In this document: positions 1-6,094 of the stretch, one piece after another | Position numbering within the stretch: the first letter of the stretch is position 1 | How the letters are laid out: each line of letters opens with the position of its first letter | Assembly: GCA_947476765.1 (NCBI GenBank) | Contig: CANJRK010000014.1 | Span: 1 to 12,549, forward strand | Source of the DNA: Actinomycetota bacterium | GTDB lineage: Bacteria > Actinomycetota > Actinomycetes > S36-B12 > UBA5976 | Direction: 5' to 3' | DNA length: 12,549 nt | Program-made: the position numbers and the translations under genes | The notes under the pieces: generated by a model | The model's database searches: none | Seen by the model: only the letters and a program-made list of their open reading frames with translations | Told to the model about the DNA's origin: nothing

Positions 1-4
1 CAAC

Positions 5-89
5 GGAGGATTCGCCTAGTGGCCTATGGCGCTCGCTTGGAAAGCGAGTTGGGTGAAAGCCCTCAGGGGTTCAAATCCCCTATCCTCCG
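5..89 (+). tRNA. tRNA-Ser (anticodon GGA)
   Basis: This is a complete serine tRNA with a long (class II) variable arm; it reads UCC and UCU codons. The acceptor stem GGAGGAT (5-11) pairs fully with ATCCTCC (82-88), and the discriminator base is G89. A short D stem GCC/GGC encloses a loop containing GG at 21-22. The anticodon stem CTCGC/GCGAG (32-36/44-48) closes the loop TTGGAAA, which puts GGA at 39-41. The variable arm has stem GGG/CCC (51-53/60-62). The T arm is AGGGG-TTCAAAT-CCCCT (65-81). The 3' CCA is not encoded, so it must be added after transcription. The gene directly precedes a strong terminator and lies upstream of dnaX, a common actinobacterial arrangement. Confidence 0.97.
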
Positions 90-90
90 C

Positions 91-130
91 TGGAAAACGA
101 AACGCCCCGAAAGGGGCGTTTCGTTTTCCA
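91..130 (+). terminator. Intrinsic terminator of the tRNA-Ser gene
   Basis: A perfect 18-bp inverted repeat (91-108 and 113-130) surrounds a GAAA tetraloop at 109-112. The core is the GC-rich stem ACGCCCC/GGGGCGT, and the 3' arm runs into TTTCGTTTT. Because the 5' arm contains AAAACGAAA, the mirror strand also ends in a T-rich tract, so the hairpin could terminate transcription from either direction. It begins one base after the nucleotide that follows the tRNA discriminator. Confidence 0.9.
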
Positions 131-148
131 GCAATGATGCTGTGATTT

Positions 149-193
149 GAGGAGGAGAGGCTTCGCCTCGACGGAGTCCCCAATCCTCTTTTT
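149..193 (+). other. Candidate folded element with T-tract in the dnaX leader
   Basis: The gene-free stretch 131-314 contains nested complementary segments. An outer GAGGA (149-153) can pair with TCCTC (184-188), directly followed by TTTTT (189-193). An inner hairpin GAGGC-TTC-GCCTC occupies 157-169. A competing pairing, AGAGG (156-160) with CCTCT (185-189), would exclude the inner hairpin. This resembles a second, weaker terminator or a small structured RNA. I looked here for the 4.5S SRP RNA, which can lie near dnaX, and did not find its conserved GGAAGCAG-type core. Pairing is short, so this is weak evidence. Confidence 0.25.
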
Positions 194-276
194 ATTCACG
201 CAGTGCCTTTGGCGTAGAAGGTTTGCTCGTTGCCAATTTCGAGCCCGCACCAAAAAATGCGAATCTTGGCAGTGAT

Positions 277-314
277 TTGAGTGGCCGTCAGCCCCACCCA
301 CTACTCTCATACAT
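277..314 (+). promoter_or_regulatory. Probable leaderless promoter of dnaX
   Basis: The hexamer TACTCT (302-307) fits the actinobacterial -10 consensus TANNNT. It is followed by exactly 7 bp (CATACAT) and then the ATG of dnaX at 315. There is no Shine-Dalgarno sequence. A loose -35 candidate, TTGAGT (277-282), lies 19 bp upstream of the -10. Transcription would start at or next to the A of the start codon. Confidence 0.6.
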
Positions 315-2093
315 ATGTCCTTGGCCCTTTACCGAAAGTACCGACCTGGTCAGTTTTCTGACGTAATCGGGCAAGAACATGTCACAGTTCCGCTCTCTAG
401 AGCACTAGATGCCGACCGAATTCACCATGCATATCTATTCACTGGTCCACGTGGATGTGGCAAGACGTCTTCGGCACGAATCATGGCTCGATCCATGAAC
501 TGCGAACAAGGCCCGACATCAAATCCTTGTGGTGTCTGCCAATCCTGCATTGAATTGGCACCTAATGGGCCAGGCTCAATGGATGTTATTGAAATTGATG
601 CTGCTACCTACCGTGGCATCGACGATGCCAAAGAGCTGCGTGAGCGGGCTGTGTACGCGCCAGTTAATGCTCGATTCAAGGTTTACATCATCGATGAGGC
701 ACACCAGCTAACACGTGATGCATTCAATGTTTTATTGAAATTAGTTGAAGAGCCACCACCGCATCTTCGATTTATTTTTGCAACAACTGAACCAGACAAG
801 ATCATTCCAACTTTGCGCTCACGTACACATCACTATCCATTCCGATTAGTGTCAGCAAAAACTTTGGCGCAACACATGGCATTGATGTGTGAACGCGAAG
901 GCATTGTTGCTGACCCTGCCGCACTTGCACTAGTCGCGCGCGCTGGAGCTGGTTCAGTTCGCGATGCACAATCTGTTCTGGGTCAAGTCATCGCCGGGTC
1001 TGGACCTGAAGGCGTTACATATGCCGACACTGTGGCCCAACTTGGTTTCACAGATGAAACTTTGCTTAGCCAAGTTGTAGTTGCAATCGCGCAAGGCAAT
1101 GGCGCCGAACTATTTACTTTGATTGAACAAATTATTACTTCTGGCCATGAGCCACGTCGATTCGCTAATGATTTGTTAGACCATTTGCGCAATTTAGTTG
1201 TAGTAACTCAAGTTCCCGACGCAGCAAGTTCTGGCATCTTCGAAATTCCAAATGAGCAAATTGATGATTTAGTTGCGCAAGGCAAGCTGTTTACGCCAGC
1301 CCAACTGGTTCGAGTCGCTGACTTAGTAAGTTCTGGACTATCTGAATTACGCGGGGCTGCCTCACCTCGATTACAACTTGAATTACTCGCAGCCCGCTTA
1401 GTTACTAATGAAGTCACTCAAGATTTGATTACTCGAGTTGAAAAATTAGAACAAGGCGAACCTCGCACTTCAGCAGCTCCGGCACCAGCTCGGCCACGGA
1501 TCGCAGCCGAACAACCGCAACCAACAGTTGAAGAATCTCCTGCCACTCCAGTTAAGGCAACTCCACCACCACGGCCAAAAGCTTCAACAACTCCAGCGCC
1601 ACTGAAACCGTCACAAGTCACCGCTGCCGCAGCGCAACAAGCAGCAGCAACTGAAGCGGAATCGCCAAAAACTTTGACTGGTCCGTTAACGTTCGATCAG
1701 ATTCGTGATGCGTGGCCAACAATTCTCCAGACCATGGGTAGTCAAAGTCGTGTTGCTGGAATTGTGATGGCAGATACTGCGCCACTTTCATATGGCGAAG
1801 ATAAAGTTTTGGCCGTTGCGTTTGCAAATGTGAACACTATGAACAACGCCGTTAAGAGTGGACATGATGATCGCCTGCGACTTGTTATTTCAAAACTGTT
1901 TCATACTGACGTAACTATCGATCCAACCGTAGATCCCAATCGCGCTGTTGCTGCCAAGCCAAAGAAAGCAGTCGCCACGGATTCTGGCGATGCATCGCCG
2001 GAAGATGAAAATCTGCCGGCGCGTTCCTCAATTGATATCATTACCAGTTCGCTTGGTGGCCAAGTTATTAGTGAGAGTTCTCGCGAAGCATGA
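315..2093 (+). CDS. dnaX: DNA polymerase III subunit gamma/tau
   Basis: DnaX is the AAA+ ATPase subunit of the replicative clamp loader; it helps open the DnaN sliding clamp and place it on primed DNA. The 592-residue product has Walker A GPRGCGKT (44-51), zinc-binding cysteines 63, 72, 75 and 78, Walker B VYIIDEAH (123-130), the sensor-1 region FIFATTEPDK (153-162) and a sensor-2-like arginine in GSVRDAQS (Arg216). The collar domain spans about 240-365. A Pro/Ala/Thr-rich linker (about 383-455) leads to a C-terminal folded segment (about 456-540) and an acidic tail. I found no A-rich slippery heptamer, so a single full-length product is likely rather than an E. coli-style frameshifted gamma. 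The start follows a leaderless promoter, and the stop overlaps the recR start as ATGA. Confidence 0.97.
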   Translation: MSLALYRKYRPGQFSDVIGQEHVTVPLSRALDADRIHHAYLFTGPRGCGKTSSARIMARSMNCEQGPTSNPCGVCQSCIELAPNGPGSMDVIEIDAATYRGIDDAKELRERAVYAPVNARFKVYIIDEAHQLTRDAFNVLLKLVEEPPPHLRFIFATTEPDKIIPTLRSRTHHYPFRLVSAKTLAQHMALMCEREGIVADPAALALVARAGAGSVRDAQSVLGQVIAGSGPEGVTYADTVAQLGFTDETLLSQVVVAIAQGNGAELFTLIEQIITSGHEPRRFANDLLDHLRNLVVVTQVPDAASSGIFEIPNEQIDDLVAQGKLFTPAQLVRVADLVSSGLSELRGAASPRLQLELLAARLVTNEVTQDLITRVEKLEQGEPRTSAAPAPARPRIAAEQPQPTVEESPATPVKATPPPRPKASTTPAPLKPSQVTAAAAQQAAATEAESPKTLTGPLTFDQIRDAWPTILQTMGSQSRVAGIVMADTAPLSYGEDKVLAVAFANVNTMNNAVKSGHDDRLRLVISKLFHTDVTIDPTVDPNRAVAAKPKKAVATDSGDASPEDENLPARSSIDIITSSLGGQVISESSREA

Positions 2094-2698
2094 GCAACAT
2101 GTACGAAGGCATCGTGCAAGATTTGATCGACGAACTTGCCAAACTTCCAGGGGTTGGGCCAAAGGGCGCAACGCGAATTGCTTTCCACTTGTTGGCCACA
2201 GATAGCGTCGATGTAACTCGACTAGCCACGGTGCTGGCTGAAGTAAAAGAGAAAATAAAGTTTTGTCGAGTTTGTTACAACGTTGCCCAAGACGACTTAT
2301 GTCGAATCTGTGGTGATACCAGGCGCGATGGCACTGCAATTTGTGTAGTGGAGGAACCTAAGGATGTTTTGGCCGTTGAGCGCACTCGAGAATTCCGGGG
2401 TCGCTATCACGTCCTAGGTGGAGCTATAAGTCCGATAGATGGCATTGGCCCAGATGATCTTCGAGTTACGGAATTGATGACTCGATTGGCTGATGGAGCA
2501 ATCACGGAAATCATCCTGGCAACAGACCCAAACCTTGAAGGCGAAGCAACCGCAACCTACCTAACCCGGTTGATTTCACCCTTAGGAATCAAGGTCACAC
2601 GCCTAGCATCTGGTTTACCAGTCGGTGGCGATTTGGAATATGCCGATGAAGTTACCCTCGGTCGAGCTTTTGAAGGCCGGCGTCAAGTAAGTCCCTGA
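2090..2698 (+). CDS. recR: Recombination mediator protein RecR
   Basis: RecR works with RecO (and RecF) to load RecA onto SSB-coated single-stranded DNA at gaps during recombinational repair. The product is 202 residues, the usual length. It has a helix-hairpin-helix region around LPGVGPKGATRIAF (19-32), a four-cysteine zinc finger (Cys59, Cys62, Cys71, Cys74) and a Toprim domain with VVEEP (86-90) and ATDPNLEGEATA (144-155). The first ATG overlaps the dnaX stop by 4 bp, implying translational coupling. An in-frame ATG at 2099 gives a protein starting MYEGIVQDLIDEL, which matches the usual N-terminus of RecR homologues better and may be the real start. The dnaX-recR pairing is widely conserved in bacteria. 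Confidence 0.97.
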   Translation: MSNMYEGIVQDLIDELAKLPGVGPKGATRIAFHLLATDSVDVTRLATVLAEVKEKIKFCRVCYNVAQDDLCRICGDTRRDGTAICVVEEPKDVLAVERTREFRGRYHVLGGAISPIDGIGPDDLRVTELMTRLADGAITEIILATDPNLEGEATATYLTRLISPLGIKVTRLASGLPVGGDLEYADEVTLGRAFEGRRQVSP

Positions 2699-2752
2699 GT
2701 GATTTAGATGTTTCGCAATTCGGACTGTGATTTTGGATAAAAAAATTCCCTT

Positions 2753-2766
2753 TAGACTTAGGTGCT
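2753..2766 (+). promoter_or_regulatory. Probable leaderless promoter of lysC
   Basis: TAGACT (2753-2758) matches TANNNT and is followed by 8 bp (TAGGTGCT) before the lysC ATG at 2767. No Shine-Dalgarno sequence precedes the ATG. An A-tract (2739-2745) and a TTGGAT (2733-2738) lie upstream, but the 14-bp spacing is too short for a standard -35. The 68-bp gap after recR shows no clear terminator hairpin. Confidence 0.5.
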
Positions 2767-4065
2767 ATGGGCTTAATTGTCGCTAAATTCGGCGGTTCAT
2801 CTGTTGCAGATGCTGCTGGCGTTTTACGTGTCGCCAAGCGAATTGTTAATAGCAAGCGAGCCGGAAACGAAGTTATTGTTGTGGTCTCGGCAATGGGTGA
2901 CACAACCGATGACCTTATCGATTTAGCAAAACAAGTATCACCAAACCCGCCTGGTCGTGAATTAGATATGTTGCTAACTTCAGGCGAACGTATCTCTATG
3001 GCAGTACTTGCAATGGCTATCAACGATTTGGGGTTTGAAGCCCGTTCTTACACTGGTTCCCAGGCAGGATTGATTACTGACTCAACACATGGCAAAGCTC
3101 GAATTGTTGACGTGACACCAGGGCGAATTCAAGAAGCACTGCGAGATAATGCAATTCCAATCGTTGCCGGCTTCCAAGGTGTGTCGCAAGATACTAAAGA
3201 CATCACAACACTTGGTCGCGGTGGTTCAGATTTAACTGCAGTTGCATTGGCAGCTGCGCTTTATGCAGATGTATGTGAAATTTACACAGATGTTGATGGC
3301 ATCTTTTCGGCTGATCCACGAATTGTGCCAAATGCGCGACAGGTTCCTCGGATTACCTACGATGAAATGATGGAGCTAGCTGCAGCTGGTGCCAAAGTTT
3401 TACATTTACGTTGCGTTGAATACGCCAAGCGCTTTGACTTACCAATTCACGTACGTTCGTCCTTCTCAGAAAAAGAAGGCACCTTTGTAATTGCTGACTT
3501 GGCAGATCAATCCAAGTTAAAAAAGTTGTCCAAACAAGGAGCAATCATGGAACAACCGATCATTGCTGGTGTCGCACATGAGTTAGGTGATGCGAAAATA
3601 ACTGTCGTTGGCGTCCCTGACCGACCAGGTATGGCTGCTGCAATCTTCCAAGCCGTTGCTGACGCAGGCATCAATATGGACATGATCGTCCAGAACGTGA
3701 GCGTTCATGAGTCCGGTGCCACAGATGTTACGTTCACCTGTCCCCGCGGAGACTCTGCCAAGGCTGAGTTAGCGTTGCGTCGAATTGAAAAAGATGTTGC
3801 TTTCAAAGACATAGATACTGATGAAAACATCGCAAAGATCTCACTTGTTGGCGCAGGTATGCGATCACATCCTGGAGTTTCTGCAACATTCTTCAAGGCA
3901 ATCGCAGATGCTGGAGTAAATGTTGAAATGATCTCAACCTCGGAAATTAGAATCTCGGTTGTAACAAGGGCAGAAGATGCGGAGAAAGCAGTGAAGGCAG
4001 TTCACACCGCATTTGGTCTTGATGCTGATGGTGAAGCGGTTGTATATGGTGGGACGGGTCGATAA
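2767..4065 (+). CDS. lysC: Aspartate kinase (alpha subunit, full-length product)
   Basis: Aspartokinase phosphorylates L-aspartate with ATP, the first committed step toward lysine/diaminopimelate, threonine and methionine. The 432-residue protein opens with the kinase motif KFGGSS (8-13) and has further conserved blocks at TSGERIS (about 71-77) and TLGRGGSDLTA (about 149-159), where the Asp of GGSD sits in the active site. Two ACT regulatory domains follow, starting near ITVVGVPDRPGMAAAIF (about 278) and KISLVGAGMRSHPGVSA (about 358). The C-terminus GEAVVYGGTGR is typical of actinobacterial enzymes. This class is normally inhibited by lysine plus threonine; that is family knowledge, not visible here. 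A second start inside the gene probably makes a separate beta subunit. Asd follows after 3 bp, so the two are co-translated. Confidence 0.97.
   Translation: MGLIVAKFGGSSVADAAGVLRVAKRIVNSKRAGNEVIVVVSAMGDTTDDLIDLAKQVSPNPPGRELDMLLTSGERISMAVLAMAINDLGFEARSYTGSQAGLITDSTHGKARIVDVTPGRIQEALRDNAIPIVAGFQGVSQDTKDITTLGRGGSDLTAVALAAALYADVCEIYTDVDGIFSADPRIVPNARQVPRITYDEMMELAAAGAKVLHLRCVEYAKRFDLPIHVRSSFSEKEGTFVIADLADQSKLKKLSKQGAIMEQPIIAGVAHELGDAKITVVGVPDRPGMAAAIFQAVADAGINMDMIVQNVSVHESGATDVTFTCPRGDSAKAELALRRIEKDVAFKDIDTDENIAKISLVGAGMRSHPGVSATFFKAIADAGVNVEMISTSEIRISVVTRAEDAEKAVKAVHTAFGLDADGEAVVYGGTGR
3536..3541 (+). promoter_or_regulatory. Internal ribosome binding site within lysC
   Basis: AAGGAG, a near-perfect Shine-Dalgarno sequence, lies 5 bp before an in-frame ATG at 3547, at the junction between the kinase and ACT domains. 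The main starts of dnaX, lysC and lysS have no such sequence, so this one stands out. Confidence 0.7.
3547..4065 (+). CDS. lysC: Aspartate kinase beta (regulatory) subunit from an in-frame internal start
   Basis: Translation from the internal ATG (codon 261 of lysC) would give a 172-residue protein containing only the two ACT domains and beginning MEQPIIAGVAHE. In Corynebacterium glutamicum and Bacillus subtilis, lysC likewise makes an alpha subunit and a smaller in-frame beta subunit that together form an alpha2-beta2 enzyme. From memory, the C. glutamicum beta subunit is also 172 residues and starts at the equivalent place (ME...V.TGVA). The sequence supports this directly through the AAGGAG motif five bases upstream. 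The ACT domains carry the allosteric lysine/threonine sites. That the product is made here is inferred from the motif, position and family precedent. Confidence 0.72.
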   Translation: MEQPIIAGVAHELGDAKITVVGVPDRPGMAAAIFQAVADAGINMDMIVQNVSVHESGATDVTFTCPRGDSAKAELALRRIEKDVAFKDIDTDENIAKISLVGAGMRSHPGVSATFFKAIADAGVNVEMISTSEIRISVVTRAEDAEKAVKAVHTAFGLDADGEAVVYGGTGR

Positions 4066-4068
4066 CTC

Positions 4069-5118
4069 ATGACAAAGAAACCGACACTTGCAGTAGTAGG
4101 AGCAACCGGTGCTGTTGGCACGGTAATGCTGGATCTACTTTCTACGCGTCCAAATGTCTGGGGTGACATCAAGTTACTTGCATCAGCTCGCTCAGCTGGC
4201 AAAGTACTTCAAGTGCGTGGCCAAGATGTTGTAGTCGAGGAATTGACGGAAGCTGCCTTTGATGGCGTAGATGTTGCAATGTTTGATGTTCCAGACGAAA
4301 TATCAGCCATCTGGGCGCCAATCGCGGCAGCTAAAGGCGTTATTGCAGTTGACAACAGTGGAGCATTTCGCATGGATCCCGAAGTTCCACTGGTTGTGCC
4401 TGAAGTTAATGAAGAACAAACTAGGAATCGGCCACGTGGCATCATCTCTAATCCAAATTGCACCACGCTGTCCATGATTGTTGTTGTGGGTGCACTGGAA
4501 AAAGCCTTCGGAGTAAAGGAACTCGTAGTTGCTTCATATCAGGCAGCCTCTGGCGCTGGTCAAGGTGGCATTGATGCGTTGCATGAGCAAATTGATGCAG
4601 TCGCTGGAAAGAATTTAGGTAACGAAACAAAAGATGTCCGTAACGTAATTACTAACAACGATGTTTTCCCAGCCCCGCTAGCGCTAAATGTTGTGCCATG
4701 GGCAGGATCACTTTCGGAAAATGATTACACGAGTGAAGAAATCAAAGTTCGTAACGAGTCGCGCAAAATATTAGGTAAGCCGGAACTTAAAGTTCATGCA
4801 ACTTGCGTTCGAGTCCCAGTTGTCACGACACACTCACTCGCAGTCCATGCGGTGTTGGATCGTGCGGTTACCGCCGATGAAGTGCGCATGCTTCTTGCGG
4901 ATGCAGCGGGTGTAGTTGTAACAGATGATCCAGCCAACAAAATATTCCCAACTCCTATTGATGTAGTCGGAACCGATCCAACAGTTGTTGGCCGCATTCG
5001 AGTTTCAAAGGAATATCCAAACGAAATTGACTTCTTTGTGTGCGGTGATAATTTACGAAAAGGCGCTGCACTAAATACTGCGCAGATTGCTGAAGTAGTA
5101 GCGAAAGAATTTATCTAG
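4069..5118 (+). CDS. asd: Aspartate-semialdehyde dehydrogenase
   Basis: Asd reduces L-aspartyl-4-phosphate, made by LysC, to L-aspartate-4-semialdehyde using NADPH; this is the branch point to diaminopimelate/lysine and to homoserine. The 349-residue protein has the nucleotide-binding loop GATGAVG (11-17), the catalytic cysteine in SNPNCTT (Cys131), the segment SYQAASGAGQGG (156-167) and the substrate-binding/catalytic region with Arg248 and His255 (CVRVPV and THSLAVH). The stretch MFDVPDEIS (71-79) replaces the commoner LFSAG motif, as in other actinobacteria. It starts 3 bp after lysC with no strong ribosome binding site, which fits translational coupling. Its last 8 bp overlap the end of the convergent gene on the other strand. 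Confidence 0.97.
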   Translation: MTKKPTLAVVGATGAVGTVMLDLLSTRPNVWGDIKLLASARSAGKVLQVRGQDVVVEELTEAAFDGVDVAMFDVPDEISAIWAPIAAAKGVIAVDNSGAFRMDPEVPLVVPEVNEEQTRNRPRGIISNPNCTTLSMIVVVGALEKAFGVKELVVASYQAASGAGQGGIDALHEQIDAVAGKNLGNETKDVRNVITNNDVFPAPLALNVVPWAGSLSENDYTSEEIKVRNESRKILGKPELKVHATCVRVPVVTTHSLAVHAVLDRAVTADEVRMLLADAAGVVVTDDPANKIFPTPIDVVGTDPTVVGRIRVSKEYPNEIDFFVCGDNLRKGAALNTAQIAEVVAKEFI

Positions 5119-6007
5119 CAGTCAAGGTCAACAGCGTTGCTTCTGGCCGACACGCAATTCGAATGGGTGCGAATGGCGAAGTTCCGACACCAGCGGAAAC
5201 ATGCATTGGCATTTTCTTGTCACCAAATTCGGAATAACCTTTAGCTTGATTTTGTGGTAAATCACAATTAGTAACTAGAGCACCATAAAACGGAACGCAT
5301 ACTTGTCCACCGTGAGTGTGACCAGCCAATACCAAGTCCGCACTATCAGTAGCAAAACTTTCCAAAACTCTTCGGTAAGGCGCATGCGTTACGCCAAGTG
5401 CTAATGAATGTTCTTCGAAGGCACCAGCAACTGCTGCGTAGTCATCTTTACTAATGTGTGGATCGTTAGTTCCGCGAGCATGGATCTTGACTCCATTGAC
5501 GGTAATAGTGACTTGCTTGTTGTTTAGATCTGCCCAACCAGCATCTGATAGTTGCTCTACTAAATCATCGGTAGGAAGCGCTGCTCCAGAGGCATAAACT
5601 TTACGATTCTTATCGAAATACATGAATGGATTTTTTAACTTCGGTGCAAAGTAATCATTACTGCCTAAAACAAATGCGCCGGGAATATCCATAAGTTCAT
5701 CCATGGCCTCAACGACCGCAGGAACTGCAAGTTGGTGAGCCAAGAAATCACCGGTTCCAACAACGAAGTCAGGTTCTAATTTCACCAGAGATTTAACCCA
5801 GTTAATCTTTCGCGTCTGGGCAGGAGTGATGTGTAAATCGGAGATGTGCAGGACTCGGATTTCAGGGCTCTCAGGCGGCAGAACTTTTAATTCCAGTCGA
5901 CGAGTTGTGAAAGCCTGGGCTTCAACTAGGCCATATGCTGCTGTTCCTAGCCCAGCTGCGCCAAGTGAAAACACTGAATTTGCTAGGAACCCCATGTCTG
6001 CAAGCAT
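5111..6007 (-). CDS. YkuE-like metallophosphoesterase, probably membrane-anchored
   Basis: This is a calcineurin-like binuclear-metal phosphoesterase. Numbered from the ATG at 6007 (298 residues), it has HISDLH (54-59), GTGDF (84-88), GSND (115-118), THAPYR (207-212) and AGHTHGGQV (228-236), the usual metal-binding series in order. A hydrophobic N-terminal segment (about residues 7-31) precedes the catalytic domain and looks like an uncleaved anchor, placing the enzyme on one face of the membrane. The GSND block differs from the textbook GNH[DE], but I recall the same variant in actinobacterial relatives. The substrate is unknown. The reading frame stays open to a TTG at 6064, with GTG 6028 and ATG 5995 as other options. 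I chose 6007 because the anchor follows directly and a weak CAAATT hexamer sits 6 bp upstream. It is convergent with asd. Confidence 0.85.
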   Translation of the reverse strand: MLADMGFLANSVFSLGAAGLGTAAYGLVEAQAFTTRRLELKVLPPESPEIRVLHISDLHITPAQTRKINWVKSLVKLEPDFVVGTGDFLAHQLAVPAVVEAMDELMDIPGAFVLGSNDYFAPKLKNPFMYFDKNRKVYASGAALPTDDLVEQLSDAGWADLNNKQVTITVNGVKIHARGTNDPHISKDDYAAVAGAFEEHSLALGVTHAPYRRVLESFATDSADLVLAGHTHGGQVCVPFYGALVTNCDLPQNQAKGYSEFGDKKMPMHVSAGVGTSPFAPIRIACRPEATLLTLTAR

Positions 6008-6046
6008 TTCACGAATTTGAGGTTTCACATGTGCACAAAATGCCCA

Positions 6047-6086
6047 TAGGCTTGAGTAATTCAATCTTTAAAGGGTTCCTGGGAGG
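6047..6086 (+). promoter_or_regulatory. Possible promoter and ribosome binding site for the acidic hypothetical gene
   Basis: GGGAGG (6081-6086) is a good Shine-Dalgarno sequence 8 bp before ATG 6095 and decides that start over the upstream in-frame GTG at 6086. TAGGCT (6047-6052) fits the -10 consensus TANNNT and is identical to the hexamer before the DUF2520 gene; it would give a leader of about 35 nt. The ribosome binding site is well supported, the promoter less so. The divergent spacer also contains the overlapping palindromes CACATGTG (6026-6033) and TGTGCACA (6030-6037). Confidence 0.5.
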
Positions 6087-6094
6087 TGCGCAAT

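Noticed and set aside
80..310. A 76-codon minus-strand open frame upstream of dnaX
   Set aside because: It runs through the tRNA 3' end and the perfect terminator hairpin, has no recognisable domain and no credible start signal; it looks like a chance open frame.
131..314. Possible 4.5S signal recognition particle RNA, which can lie near dnaX
   Set aside because: The conserved GGAAGCAG-type apical motif is absent on the plus strand, and the spacer does not form the single long hairpin expected.
1450..1680. Ala/Pro-rich segment of dnaX as a tandem repeat or foreign insertion
   Set aside because: There is no periodic repeat at the DNA level, and such linkers are usual between the clamp-loader core and the C-terminal domain of DnaX.
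1170..1700. Programmed frameshift in dnaX to make a short gamma subunit
   Set aside because: No AAAAAAG-type slippery heptamer followed by a hairpin is present; the A-runs near 1440 and 1666 are short and do not form such a site.
2028..2339. Minus-strand open frame across the dnaX-recR junction
   Set aside because: It is opposite the conserved recR start and zinc finger region, with no independent support.
2699..2766. Small gene between recR and lysC, where many actinobacteria have a DUF5063 gene
   Set aside because: The gap is only 68 bp and is taken up by a promoter-like sequence; no coding frame fits.
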